Part shown: positions 46,115 to 55,561 of the stretch, one piece after another
How positions within the stretch are numbered: the first letter of the stretch is position 1
Layout of the letters: every line of letters begins with the position of its first letter
Source of the DNA: Candidatus Gastranaerophilales bacterium
GTDB taxonomy: Bacteria; Cyanobacteriota; Vampirovibrionia; Gastranaerophilales; Gastranaerophilaceae
Assembly: GCA_944324825.1 (NCBI GenBank)
Contig: CALUXU010000004.1
Span: forward strand, 1-64,000
Length of the DNA: 64,000 nt
Reading direction: 5' to 3'
Position numbers and translations under genes: made by a program
The notes under the pieces: generated by a model
Told to the model about the DNA's origin: nothing
Database searches by the model: none
Seen by the model: only the letters and a program-made list of their open reading frames with translations

Positions 46115-47674
46115 ATGGATAAGTTTTATATAACAACGGCAATTGATTATGTTAACGGTGCTCCGCATATCGGACACGCTTATGAGAAGATATTAACAGA
46201 TGTTATTTTCAGACATTTTACACAAAGGTGTGACAATGCTTTCTTTTTAACCGGTACTGATGAACACGGTATTAAGATTCAAAAAACTGCAGCAGAAAGA
46301 GGAATTACACCAAAACAGCTTTGTGACGAAAATGCTCAAAAATTCAAAGATTCCTGGAAAGCATTGGATATTGAATATAATCATTTTGTAAGAACAACAG
46401 ATGATTATCACGAAAAAATTGTTCAAAAAATATTCAAAAAACTGGTTGAAAAAGGTGATATTTATAAACATTCGTATACCGGTCTGTATTGCAGCGGCTG
46501 CGAAGCATTTTTGAACGAAAAGGATTTAACGGAGGACGGGTTATGCCCTGACCACCTAAAAAAACCGGAAGTCGTATCAGAAGAAAACTATTTCTTCAGA
46601 TTATCAAAATATAAAGATGCAATTATTAAACATATAAAACAAAATCCTGATTTTATCGTACCGGCATTTAGGGCTAATGAAGTATTAAATCAATTAGAAA
46701 ATATTGAAGATATTTCCGTTTCCCGTGCTAAATCTAATGTATCATGGGGGATAGATGTTTTGGATGATCCGGAACAGGTTATATATGTTTGGATTGATGC
46801 ATTATCGAACTATATAACAGCTATCGGGTATGATACCGATAATCCTTCCGAACAATATAAAACATTATGGCCTGCGGATGTTCAGGTTATCGGGAAAGAT
46901 ATTCTTAAATTCCACAGTATTTATTGGATAGCTATACTAATGGCTCTTGAATTACCTTTGCCAAAACATATTCTGGCACACGGCTGGATTACGATAGATG
47001 AAACAAAGATGTCCAAATCATTGGGTAATGTTATTTCACCGACATCTGTATTGGAAACATTCGGATTAACAAATCCGGATGCATTCAGATACTATATGTC
47101 AACAGCGGCACCTTGCGGACGTGATGGTAATTATTCAGATGATGATTTCAAAGAGAAGGTTAATGCTCATCTTGCAAACTCTATGGGAAATCTTTTAAAC
47201 AGAACTTTATCAATGCTTGTTAAATATTTTGATGGAGAAATAAAACCTGAATTCAAGGTAGAATCCGATTTATCAAAGCTTGCAGAACAAACTGTAAAAG
47301 AAGTTATGCACCATTTTGACTACTTTGAAATTCAAGAGGCCGGACAAAAGATTATGCAGCTTGTGGATGCAGCCAATAAGTATATCACTGATTCCGAGCC
47401 TTGGGCTTTGGCTAAAAACTGTGAAATGGAAAAATGCGGTCAGGTATTAACATCCGTACTTGATACGATGTGTATTGTATCAAGCTTGATTTATCCGTAT
47501 TGTCCGAATATTGCAAAAGATATGGCAAATCAGCTTTCATACAATCTGGGAACTAAATTGAATGATTTAAAATCAGACAATATAAAAATCGGTCATTTAA
47601 TAGACAAAGCAGATATCCATCCGGTATTTTTACGGTTGGATAGTGAACTTGCAGATAAATCACAAAAGAAATAA
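46115..47674 (+). CDS. metG: methionyl-tRNA synthetase
   Basis: Class I aminoacyl-tRNA synthetase of 519 residues charging tRNA-Met. The HIGH motif is HIGH in GAPHIGHAYEK, and KMSKS is in TKMSKSLGN. A CSGCEAF...CPDH zinc knuckle (about 125-150) is intact. The C-terminal tRNA-binding (Arc1p-like) extension of longer MetGs is absent. A GAGGGG ribosome site precedes the ATG. No T-box is visible in the 40-bp leader. A strong terminator follows. Confidence 0.96.
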   Translation: MDKFYITTAIDYVNGAPHIGHAYEKILTDVIFRHFTQRCDNAFFLTGTDEHGIKIQKTAAERGITPKQLCDENAQKFKDSWKALDIEYNHFVRTTDDYHEKIVQKIFKKLVEKGDIYKHSYTGLYCSGCEAFLNEKDLTEDGLCPDHLKKPEVVSEENYFFRLSKYKDAIIKHIKQNPDFIVPAFRANEVLNQLENIEDISVSRAKSNVSWGIDVLDDPEQVIYVWIDALSNYITAIGYDTDNPSEQYKTLWPADVQVIGKDILKFHSIYWIAILMALELPLPKHILAHGWITIDETKMSKSLGNVISPTSVLETFGLTNPDAFRYYMSTAAPCGRDGNYSDDDFKEKVNAHLANSMGNLLNRTLSMLVKYFDGEIKPEFKVESDLSKLAEQTVKEVMHHFDYFEIQEAGQKIMQLVDAANKYITDSEPWALAKNCEMEKCGQVLTSVLDTMCIVSSLIYPYCPNIAKDMANQLSYNLGTKLNDLKSDNIKIGHLIDKADIHPVFLRLDSELADKSQKK

Positions 47675-47703
47675 AAAACGGGACCAAAGTCCCGTTTTTT
47701 TTT
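47674..47703 (+). terminator. metG intrinsic terminator
   Basis: CGGGAC (47679-47684), 4-nt loop CAAA, GTCCCG, then a run of T residues. A textbook rho-independent terminator directly after the metG stop. Confidence 0.95.
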
Positions 47704-47826
47704 ATTGAATTAATAAGTGTATAAAAGGCTCTATTTCGTTTTGTATCAATATTAATCAAAAATGTTATAAAATAGCTGAAATGTGGAATATAGAATATGT
47801 AAGGATTGAAAAACGAGGTGTACTCA

Positions 47827-47922
47827 ATGGTAGATTTATTACTTTTCGCATTTGTATTCTACATTTCAATAATTATGCTGCCAAGCATAATAGAAGGAAA
47901 CAAAACCTTACACAATATGTAG
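47827..47922 (+). CDS. 31-residue single-span membrane microprotein
   Basis: A short frame encoding a hydrophobic helix (VDLLLFAFVFYISIIMLPSI) and a short polar tail (EGNKTLHNM). GAGGTG lies 6 nt upstream of the ATG, and TATAAA about 50 nt before it is a possible -10. It ends 3 bp from the convergent tdk stop. Good ribosome site plus a perfect transmembrane span make it plausible, but its small size leaves chance possible. The partner is unknown. Confidence 0.55.
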   Translation: MVDLLLFAFVFYISIIMLPSIIEGNKTLHNM

Positions 47923-47925
47923 TGT

Positions 47926-48546
47926 TTATTTGTGCATAAAGTTTAGTATTCTTAAATTGTTACGTGGCTTGTCGCCATTCTTATCAGGCAGCTCGTAGCA
48001 TCTAACGCAGCGTGCTTCATAGGTTTCATCACCGCCAATCATGATAAGCGGAGAGCTTTTGTCGGCAGGTTCACCATTGATTAAACGCTGGGTTCTTGTA
48101 GCATGTTCACATCCGCACTTCATACATACAGCTTGTAATTTATCTATTTTTGTTGCGATACACATTAATTGCGGCATTGCCCCAAACGGATCACATTTGA
48201 AATCCAATTCCAAGCCTGTTCCAATAACCTTTTTCCCCTCTTTCATCAGAGTTGATATAACTTTAACAATATTTGAATCAAAGAATTGAAGTTCATCAAT
48301 TGCAATAACTTCATCCTCCGGTTTTACATTCGACATAATTTGAATGGAGTGTTCTATCTTGATTGCATCTGTCCAGAGCCCGTTTCTGGATTCAATATAA
48401 TCCCCATTAGAGCGAGTATCAATCTTTGGCGAAAAAACCTTTACTTTTTTCTTTGCAATTACGCATCTGCGGATTCTCCTTAACAACTCCTCAGTTTTTC
48501 CACAGCTCATAGGACCTGTGATTAATTCAAAACTATATCCGTTCAT
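47926..48546 (-). CDS. tdk: thymidine kinase
   Basis: Type II thymidine kinase of 206 residues for thymidine salvage. It has the P-loop GPMSCGKTEELLRRIRR near the N-terminus, the Walker B-like AIDELQFFD, and the zinc-binding CMKCG ... CVRCY pair. Standalone gene; together with cdd and deoC it points to deoxynucleoside salvage. Confidence 0.95.
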   Translation of the reverse strand: MNGYSFELITGPMSCGKTEELLRRIRRCVIAKKKVKVFSPKIDTRSNGDYIESRNGLWTDAIKIEHSIQIMSNVKPEDEVIAIDELQFFDSNIVKVISTLMKEGKKVIGTGLELDFKCDPFGAMPQLMCIATKIDKLQAVCMKCGCEHATRTQRLINGEPADKSSPLIMIGGDETYEARCVRCYELPDKNGDKPRNNLRILNFMHK

Positions 48547-48630
48547 TTTTATCCCTAATCTCCCAAGAATATTTACTTTTTTATCTTTATTTTAAATAAC
48601 TTATTCTCTCCGGTCAAATTTGTAATAAAT

Positions 48631-49260
48631 TTAAACACAAATTTTAGAATATAAGCAATTACTGCATTTTTTATTATGTATCGGACTTGGCTCGGAGAGT
48701 TTTTTTATCTCAATTAATGTATCTTTTACCATTGACTCATATTGAGTTTTTAAATCTTGAGAAAATTCAATAACCTCTTCTTCTCCGGTTTTGACACTGA
48801 TATACACGAAGTTTAACGATTTATATTCTTTAAGCAGCTTGTCACAGCACAAAAGATATACTATTGTTTGAAAGTTGTATTTTGCATCTTGGGGAATCTC
48901 ACCTGTTTTATAATCAAGAATAAAATATTCATCTTTTGTATTTTTAACAAGAGCATCCAAACGCCCGCCAATCCAATCGTTATCTATTTTGATGGAGATA
49001 TTATGTTCTACTTTTTCGGTTTTTAAATTAAAGTATGGTGATTTTTTTAACCTATCCCACATCGCTGCTTCTTTCTCGGATAGGTTAAAGATAGATATAT
49101 CTTCGCCTTTTAGATAATAGGCTGCAATGGCATGAATATTTTTCCCAACAACAAAACTGCTTTCCAATTGCGGCATCGGTATATTTTTGACATATCTGTA
49201 AAAATATTTTGCCGGACAATCCTTGAAGCTATTAAGCATTTGAGGAGAATAAATACCCAT
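48631..49260 (-). CDS. PD-(D/E)XK nuclease (RecB/Cas4-like)
   Basis: A 209-residue nuclease-fold protein. It has an N-terminal SPQMLNSFKDCPAKYFYRY, the core GGRLDALVKN ... YFILDYKTG with catalytic D and DxK, and a C-terminal cysteine set (KKCSNCLYSKIC). With the N-terminal cysteine, that set could hold an iron-sulfur cluster as in Cas4/AddB proteins. No CRISPR or recBCD gene is near. Its ATG overlaps the pfkB-family stop by one base (TAATG), so the two are coupled. Confidence 0.85.
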   Translation of the reverse strand: MGIYSPQMLNSFKDCPAKYFYRYVKNIPMPQLESSFVVGKNIHAIAAYYLKGEDISIFNLSEKEAAMWDRLKKSPYFNLKTEKVEHNISIKIDNDWIGGRLDALVKNTKDEYFILDYKTGEIPQDAKYNFQTIVYLLCCDKLLKEYKSLNFVYISVKTGEEEVIEFSQDLKTQYESMVKDTLIEIKKLSEPSPIHNKKCSNCLYSKICV

Positions 49261-50312
49261 TATTCAGCAACTTTAATATATGTGTAATCAGGTTTTTCCG
49301 ATAAACGTTTTTTAATTTCATCAAACGGTATAAGACCTTCTGTTGCACCAAACTTAGACACTACTGAACTTGATTCAACTGAGGCATTCATTAAAGATTC
49401 TCCAATATTTAGATTGGTTTCTTTTAGTGATGCAAAGAATGTTGATGCAAAAGCATCGCCTGCACCAAGCGTTGAAACGACAGGTGATTGGAATACCGGG
49501 CAGTAATAATATTCTTTGCCGTCATAAGCATAAGCACCATGACCGCCGTCTGTTATAACAACAACCTGATAATCTTTTATTTTTAGCTTTTGAAGCATGT
49601 GTTTTACATCCGGATGGATTAATTCTTCTGAAAAATGTTCTGTTTTAGTATCCGGGCGCACCTTTATTCCGCTGCACATAGATGCTTCTTCTTTATTCAT
49701 TACAACAACATCAGCCGTTGCAAGGATTTTACTCATATATTCAAAGCCCTGTCTTATACTGGTTGTTCCAGCATTAAAACAAACTTTTATGTCATTTTCT
49801 TTTGCAAAGTTAACCAGCGGTTCCAATACTCTATTTGATTGCCCGTTCAGCGGTGCAATATATAACCAGTCGGCTTCTTTTAGTTTATCAAAGTTGATAT
49901 CTTCAATTTTAACTAAAGCATTTGCCCCCCTGTTTGCAAGTACGGTTCTGTCACCCTGAAAACTTACGAGAATAATAGAAAAACCGGTGCTGATAGTTTT
50001 ATCCTGAATAACACAATCTGTTTTTACGGTGCTTTTATGGAATTCCTCCATTATACCTCTTGAATAAATATCATCTCCGACTTTAAATATTGCAGTTGTC
50101 TCAAAACCAAGATTCGCAAAATTCATAGCGGTATTAACCCCGCCGCCGCCAACTTTTGATGAAAAGTTAGACATATCAAGTTTCGCGCCATATGGGTAAC
50201 TCATAAAGCTTGAACTTCCGTCTTGCTTGCAGACAGATACGATATTTGCAGAATCACATTCCACAAATACATCCATTGTTGCACTTCCTATAGTAAAAAC
50301 TTTTTCCTTCAT
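49260..50312 (-). CDS. PfkB/ribokinase-family sugar kinase
   Basis: A 350-residue carbohydrate kinase. Visible features are the N-terminal GSATMDVFVE, the substrate-side GGGGVNTAMNFANLG (PfkB signature 1) and the C-terminal STLGAGDAFASTFFASL (signature 2, with the catalytic Asp in GAGD). The substrate is not evident; adenosine, ribose or fructose-type sugars are all possible. It is the first gene of a two-gene unit with the PD-(D/E)XK nuclease. A hairpin terminator lies upstream. Confidence 0.88.
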   Translation of the reverse strand: MKEKVFTIGSATMDVFVECDSANIVSVCKQDGSSSFMSYPYGAKLDMSNFSSKVGGGGVNTAMNFANLGFETTAIFKVGDDIYSRGIMEEFHKSTVKTDCVIQDKTISTGFSIILVSFQGDRTVLANRGANALVKIEDINFDKLKEADWLYIAPLNGQSNRVLEPLVNFAKENDIKVCFNAGTTSIRQGFEYMSKILATADVVVMNKEEASMCSGIKVRPDTKTEHFSEELIHPDVKHMLQKLKIKDYQVVVITDGGHGAYAYDGKEYYYCPVFQSPVVSTLGAGDAFASTFFASLKETNLNIGESLMNASVESSSVVSKFGATEGLIPFDEIKKRLSEKPDYTYIKVAE

Positions 50313-50331
50313 TCCCGCTCTCCCAATAAAT

Positions 50332-50357
50332 ATGCCCTTAATAGAGATAAGGGCATT
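50332..50357 (-). terminator. hairpin between the 102-aa gene and the pfkB-family gene
   Basis: TGCCCTTA, 7-nt loop, TAAGGGCA, followed by AT-rich sequence on both strands. It probably ends the transcript of the gene at 50403. Confidence 0.7.
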
Positions 50358-50402
50358 ATTTATTTAAGTTATTAATGTTCTGTTTTCGTGTTTATTATAC
50401 TA

Positions 50403-50711
50403 CTAAGATTCTGTAGTTGCAAACGTTGCAGCTTCCGGATAAGAAAGACCTGCATTAGTAGCTGCATTAAACATCTTATCTGAAACTTCTGCAAGTTTAG
50501 GATTGTTTAATAAACGCTGCATATCAGCATCATGATTATCAACTTTAACCATTGATTTACCTAATGCTTCTGATACAGGTGCAGAGGCATCTGTTTGTTG
50601 TTTTTCTGCAGGGTTAATACCTTGAGCATTATTAGATACGTTATTTACAGATGTAGGTTGTGGCATCTTTATTTCATTAGGATTAAATCCGCTTTTATTT
50701 ATTTCACTCAT
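50403..50711 (-). CDS. small hydrophilic lineage-specific protein
   Basis: A 102-residue protein with an Asn/Gln/Pro-rich disordered N-terminal half and a short helical C-terminal part (MQRLLNNPKLAEVSDKMFNAATNAGLSYPEAATFA). No family recognised, no export signal. The shared-type promoter lies at 50764-50792 and the gene ends in its own terminator, so it is monocistronic. Confidence 0.7.
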   Translation of the reverse strand: MSEINKSGFNPNEIKMPQPTSVNNVSNNAQGINPAEKQQTDASAPVSEALGKSMVKVDNHDADMQRLLNNPKLAEVSDKMFNAATNAGLSYPEAATFATTES

Positions 50712-50763
50712 GTTGAACCTATCTTTCTTTTATTTGTTTTATACTTCTTTTTTACGTCCTTTT

Positions 50764-50792
50764 ATATAAAGCAGTAAATTAAAATTTTTTGC
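50764..50792 (-). promoter_or_regulatory. shared non-canonical promoter, copy J
   Basis: On the minus strand, GCAAA, 17-nt spacer, TTTATATA, 53 nt before the 102-aa gene start. Confidence 0.5.
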
Positions 50793-50920
50793 TAGTTCGT
50801 AAACAAATTGTTACAAATGTAACACGATAATTAATATTATTAGTTCCTTTTTCTTAATTTGTCAATTAGTTAACTAAATTATATTTGTGATATTATAATA
50901 AGGCAGATTAGGAGCTTTTT

Positions 50921-51586
50921 ATGGATAATATTAACTTTTATATTGAACATACATTACTAAAACCGGATGCTAAAAAAGAGGAGCTTATTAAACTCTTTAA
51001 TGAAGCCAAGGAACATCATTTTCTCGGTGTTTGCGTAAATCCATGCTTCGTAGCATTTGCAAAAGAACAGCTTAAAGATTCCGGAGTCAAAATAGTAACT
51101 GTTATAGGTTTCCCTCTGGGTGCTAACCGTTCTGACGTAAAAGCCTATGAGGCAAAGAAAGCTATTGAAGATGGTGCAGATGAAATTGACATGGTTATTA
51201 ATATCTCAAAACTAAAAGACGGCTTCTTTGATTACGTACGTCAGGATATTATCGCCGTTCGTGAGGCATGTCAGGGACACGTTTTAAAAGTTATATTAGA
51301 AACAGATTTGTTGACACCTGATGAGATACGAAAAGCATGCGAAATTTGTGTTGAAGCAAAAGCTGATTTGGTAAAAACTTCAACAGGATTTGTTAAGGGT
51401 GGTGTCGGAGCAAAAGTTGAAGATGTAAAATTAATGCATGATACGGTCGCACCGCATGGATTAAAAGTAAAGGCATCAGGAGGAATAAGAGACTATGATA
51501 AAGCATTTGCTCTTATTCGTGCAGGTGCTGAACGCCTTGGAACAAGTTCAGGAGTTGTGATAGCAGAAGGAATGAGGAATATATAA
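50921..51586 (+). CDS. deoC: deoxyribose-phosphate aldolase
   Basis: Cleaves deoxyribose-5-P to glyceraldehyde-3-P and acetaldehyde. The 221-residue TIM barrel shows IEHTLLKPDA, VIGFPLG, DEIDMVIN, LKVILETD and the Schiff-base lysine region LVKTSTGF, then VKASGGIRD. TAGGAG lies upstream of the ATG. Its stop overlaps the ychF start (TAATG), so the two are coupled. Confidence 0.96.
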   Translation: MDNINFYIEHTLLKPDAKKEELIKLFNEAKEHHFLGVCVNPCFVAFAKEQLKDSGVKIVTVIGFPLGANRSDVKAYEAKKAIEDGADEIDMVINISKLKDGFFDYVRQDIIAVREACQGHVLKVILETDLLTPDEIRKACEICVEAKADLVKTSTGFVKGGVGAKVEDVKLMHDTVAPHGLKVKASGGIRDYDKAFALIRAGAERLGTSSGVVIAEGMRNI

Positions 51587-52683
51587 TGTTAAGAGCAGGG
51601 ATTGTAGGACTACCGAATGTCGGAAAATCAACTTTATTTAATGCACTTACTGCGTCTAAGAATGCGCAAAGTGCAAATTATCCGTTTTGTACGATAGAAC
51701 CGAATGTTGGCGTTGTTACCGTTCCTGATGAACGCTTGGAAATACTTGCAAAACTCTGTAAAACTCAAGAGATTATTCCGACTGCCATTGAATTTGTTGA
51801 TATTGCAGGACTTGTTAAAGGTGCAAGTAAAGGTGAAGGACTCGGAAACCAATTCTTGCACAATATCAGAGAAGTTGATGCAATTATTCAAGTTGTAAGA
51901 TGCTTTGATGACGAAAATACAATCCATGTTGACGGGAAAGTTGACCCGATATCAGATATTGAAGTTATTAATACCGAATTGATTCTTGCTGATTTGGCTT
52001 CAATTGAAAAACGTCAGGCAAGAATACTAAAAACGGTTAAATCCGGTGATAAAGAAGCCGTACTGGAAGATAAAGCTTTGAAAAAAATTACGGATTTATT
52101 GTCTGAAGGTTCATTTATAAAATTAGAAGACCATTTCAGTGAAGATGAAATAAAGGTGCTTAAAAATCTGAATCTGATGTCTGTAAAACCTGTTATATAC
52201 TGTGCAAATGTATCTGAAGGCGATATGAAAGACGGCAACAGCTATACTCAAAAAGTCGGAGAGTATGCGAAATCTCATGGTGCAGAAATGGTTATTATTT
52301 CCGCAAAAATTGAAGAAGAGCTTGTTGAATTAGGACCTGACGAAGCCAAAGAATATCTTGCGGATTTAGGTGTCGAAGACAGCGGTATCAACAAAATGAT
52401 AAAATCGGTTTATTCTCTTTTAAACCTTATAACATTTATAACAGCCGGAGAAAAAGAGGTCAGAGCATGGACCGTCACAAACGGTACAAAAGCGCCTCAG
52501 GCGGCAGGTGTTATTCATACCGATTTTGAAAAAGGGTTTATCAGAGCGGAAATCACCCCTTATAAAGACTTTAAAGAGTTAGGGTCTTATACTGCCTGCA
52601 AAGAAAAAGGGGTTACACGCCTTGAAGGAAAAGATTATGTTATTCAAGACGGCGATTTAGTTCATTTCAGATTCAATGTGTAA
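51586..52683 (+). CDS. ychF: Obg-like ATPase/GTPase YchF
   Basis: Ribosome-associated P-loop NTPase of 365 residues. It has G1 GLPNVGKST, the DIAGLVKGASKGEGLGNQFL switch region, and the C-terminal TGS domain (about 280-365, ITAGEKEVRAWTV ... GDLVHFRFNV). It is in the OLA1/YchF subgroup that prefers ATP. Translationally coupled to deoC. Confidence 0.96.
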   Translation: MLRAGIVGLPNVGKSTLFNALTASKNAQSANYPFCTIEPNVGVVTVPDERLEILAKLCKTQEIIPTAIEFVDIAGLVKGASKGEGLGNQFLHNIREVDAIIQVVRCFDDENTIHVDGKVDPISDIEVINTELILADLASIEKRQARILKTVKSGDKEAVLEDKALKKITDLLSEGSFIKLEDHFSEDEIKVLKNLNLMSVKPVIYCANVSEGDMKDGNSYTQKVGEYAKSHGAEMVIISAKIEEELVELGPDEAKEYLADLGVEDSGINKMIKSVYSLLNLITFITAGEKEVRAWTVTNGTKAPQAAGVIHTDFEKGFIRAEITPYKDFKELGSYTACKEKGVTRLEGKDYVIQDGDLVHFRFNV

Positions 52684-52712
52684 AATACTGTCAGGTAATA
52701 TTTTCTAATACG

Positions 52713-55340
52713 TTAGAATTTCGGAAGATTATCTTTCCACTGTTTAAGTTTATATGTCAAATAATCTTCGCTGTTTGATGCCTTCATATTTGGATTATTT
52801 CTTTGTTTTAATCTTTGCGGCAGTGACATTTGGCGTAAGTTAAGTTTTTCTTGTGCAGCCTGCATACGGTTATATTTACGACTTAAGTTCATCATGTCCT
52901 TACCTACAGATGTCGTGAATGTCGCAATAGCAACCGGATTCATACTTAAATCTTTAACTTTCATATTTAACAAAGTTTCAACTAAATCTCTTCTTGAGTT
53001 TTCAGCAGATTGTCTTGCTTTATTAAAGTTTAGCTGTGTGTCACTTGGAATAATACGATATTTTTGCATAATATTAGAAGTTAATGTTAAAACTTTTTCA
53101 TTAGTCATTTTGTCAAGACTAGTTTCAGTGTCAAAGAAACATTTTTCAAGCTCTTTAGTGACTTTTTGAAGAGCCTCTTCCTTGGTCATACCTTTTGGTA
53201 AAGAAGCGCCTTCCAAAACGTATTCCGCAATATCAGGAACATTTGCATTGTTTACGTATGATGTCAGATTAATGGCATTTATTGATTGCTCCATTGTCTG
53301 ATTGACGGTATTACCAGTATCAATTAGCGTAAATACTTTGCCTTTTCTTGCTCTTACAGCATTTATGTCAATAAATATATTCCCCGGATGAATGTCGGCA
53401 TGAAGAACTTTACCATTTTTATCTACCTTATAGAATTGTTCCGTGAGAACTTTCATATATTCATTTATTAAGTATTTTGCATCAGCATCAGTAAGTGTAA
53501 TATCACCGAATTCCGGAGTTTGAGATTCAATCTTTTTAATATAATCTTGTATTGCTTGTATTTTTTCAGCATCAGTTGATTTTCCCTCTAATGCCCTATA
53601 TAGCTTAGAACCATACCTTGGACTCATCATACTTGCGAACATTGAATCTTTTTCAAGCATTTCTTTGTATAATTTGGCTTCATTTAAATCAACTAAAGAT
53701 GCTAAACTTATACCATCAGCTTTTTCCATTATATACATACCGTTTTTAACCTCTATCGGTTTAACAACATTCGCTACTTTTGTATACGGAACAAGCTTTT
53801 GAGCTGCTTCCATTTCATTCTTTAAGTCAATCTCTTTAGAAATTCCGTCTGCCAAATCATCTATATTTCTTAAAAGGTAATCTTTTTCTTCAGGAGTTTT
53901 ACCTTGCATATTTTTTACAAGTTCAATAAATTTTTGTTTATCTTTTTGTATTTTTTCTTCCGTTATACCCTTTTTCAGCATCTTGATACAAACATCCTTA
54001 CCTTCGGAAGTCTTGGCAAGATATGTTTCCGCAACAGTACCGACACCAAGAAGTTTCTTAATTGTATAACCGTTACCGAGAGTTGAATTTACAAGTTCTT
54101 GTGTTTCTTCAATAGTTCTTGTCGGAGGACAGCTTTCACGCAAAGCTCTTGTTAATGTAGAACCATCGGAAGATATTTGTTTAAATTTGACCGCAAAGAT
54201 ATTTTCTTCTGTAAGTTTTGTAATTTGTTCCTCCGGCGACAATCTATGATTATGTATTATTGAGGATATTTCTTTTGAACCTAATAATGTATTTTGCAAT
54301 TCTTGAAATGCAGAACATCCTGCATAATCCGGAGCTTTTAACTCTGCTTTCATTAATTTTTCGGTAGCTTTTTCTAAATTTTTATTAAATACCTTAGTAT
54401 AATTTCCCTTCATTGCCAGCGGTACAGCAACTGCAGCTGCAGTAAGCCCGGTGGTTACCGCATCATTTTTTAAATTATCAGTATATCCTTTGATTGATTT
54501 TTTCTTATCTGTTTTATTTGCAACAAAGTATCTGTTTAAACTGTTTCCAATAACATAAAGCGGAGCCCCTATAAAGCCGCCTAGTGACATAAGCGGAAGC
54601 ATTGCTCCATTTATCATACCGGATATAAAGTTTTTGAAATTTGTTTTTCTTCTTTCTTTTTTAAGGACCTTTTTAGCCGCTTTTGCCTCGAGTTTTTGCT
54701 GTGGTGTTCTATCCTTCTTCTTACCGTATACATCTTTATCAAGTTTGTATTCTTCGGAGCCTATTCTGTTGAGTTTTAATATCCAGTATTTCGCAAATCC
54801 GGCACTTAACGCGGATAAACCAACAACTAAAGCGCCTGTTTTCGCCTTAGACTTAAGAATTGATTCTATTGGTTGTGCAAATATTTTTATTTGTTTAGGG
54901 AGTTCTTTTAATAATTTTTCTGTATCATTGATTTTAATAATAGAATTAATCATTTTAATTTTTTTACCAAGACCAAAGAATACTCCTGCTCCGGCAGCAA
55001 CAGATGCCCCGTCACCTAAAAGCTGTGCAGAGGTTTCTTGAGAAGAAGAATAATCATGTATTGTTTTTTCTGCTTGCTCTTGTGTTACTTTTCCATTTTG
55101 TAAATCAGCAATCGTTTTATCGACTTTTTTAGTTCCTATACCAAACCCTGTCACATTTTTGATTTTGTTGTATAAACGTTCTATCAGACCTGTATTTTTA
55201 CGTCTTTCTTTAGCAAAGGTATCAGAAACAACTGCAGTATTAACCGGCGCATGTTGAATTTGTTTTGTTTCTGATTCTATTTTATTTTCATTATGTTTAA
55301 ATTTATCAAAAGTCGAAAAATTACCGCCAATATCAACCAT
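52713..55340 (-). CDS. ABC1/UbiB-type kinase with a long membrane-associated N-terminus
   Basis: An 875-residue protein. The N-terminus has a DKFKH segment and VSDTFAKERRK (about 37-50). Several Gly/Ala-rich hydrophobic segments follow (about 95-125, 160-185, 235-265, 290-310). The kinase-like domain (about 425-690) has the loop GVGTVAETYLAK, lysine in CIKML, the catalytic HADIHPGNIFID (about 645-655) and LIDTGN in place of DFG. UbiB kinases normally have about 550 residues. The usual UbiB KxGQ motif is not obvious. Substrate unknown. Confidence 0.82.
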   Translation of the reverse strand: MVDIGGNFSTFDKFKHNENKIESETKQIQHAPVNTAVVSDTFAKERRKNTGLIERLYNKIKNVTGFGIGTKKVDKTIADLQNGKVTQEQAEKTIHDYSSSQETSAQLLGDGASVAAGAGVFFGLGKKIKMINSIIKINDTEKLLKELPKQIKIFAQPIESILKSKAKTGALVVGLSALSAGFAKYWILKLNRIGSEEYKLDKDVYGKKKDRTPQQKLEAKAAKKVLKKERRKTNFKNFISGMINGAMLPLMSLGGFIGAPLYVIGNSLNRYFVANKTDKKKSIKGYTDNLKNDAVTTGLTAAAVAVPLAMKGNYTKVFNKNLEKATEKLMKAELKAPDYAGCSAFQELQNTLLGSKEISSIIHNHRLSPEEQITKLTEENIFAVKFKQISSDGSTLTRALRESCPPTRTIEETQELVNSTLGNGYTIKKLLGVGTVAETYLAKTSEGKDVCIKMLKKGITEEKIQKDKQKFIELVKNMQGKTPEEKDYLLRNIDDLADGISKEIDLKNEMEAAQKLVPYTKVANVVKPIEVKNGMYIMEKADGISLASLVDLNEAKLYKEMLEKDSMFASMMSPRYGSKLYRALEGKSTDAEKIQAIQDYIKKIESQTPEFGDITLTDADAKYLINEYMKVLTEQFYKVDKNGKVLHADIHPGNIFIDINAVRARKGKVFTLIDTGNTVNQTMEQSINAINLTSYVNNANVPDIAEYVLEGASLPKGMTKEEALQKVTKELEKCFFDTETSLDKMTNEKVLTLTSNIMQKYRIIPSDTQLNFNKARQSAENSRRDLVETLLNMKVKDLSMNPVAIATFTTSVGKDMMNLSRKYNRMQAAQEKLNLRQMSLPQRLKQRNNPNMKASNSEDYLTYKLKQWKDNLPKF

Positions 55341-55376
55341 GCTAATCTTAATCCTTAACTTATTCCCCTATATAAT

Positions 55377-55405
55377 AAATAAAACGCCAAAATTTATTTA
55401 ATTGA
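55377..55405 (-). promoter_or_regulatory. shared non-canonical promoter, copy L
   Basis: On the minus strand, TCAAT, 17-nt spacer, TTTATTT, 36 nt upstream of the ABC1-type kinase gene start. Confidence 0.5.
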
Positions 55406-55561
55406 CGATTTTTTAAAACAAATTTATATTTCTTAATAAGGCTTAAATTATAAATTTATGATGTAACAGTTTAATTTCATTCGTTTAAAGTAGGAATGAT
55501 TAAAAAAAATCCCTTATAATTATTATGTTGATTTAGTATGGAGAATCATTAAATATATAAT

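Noticed and set aside
47827-47922. Photosystem or cytochrome small subunit
   Set aside because: The 31-residue hydrophobic protein has the right size, but no photosynthesis or respiratory gene is nearby and no family motif is visible.
48631-49260. Cas4 as part of a CRISPR-Cas locus
   Set aside because: The protein has the PD-(D/E)XK core and a Cys cluster, but its neighbours are a sugar kinase and thymidine kinase, and no repeat array is present. Called only as a RecB/Cas4-like nuclease.
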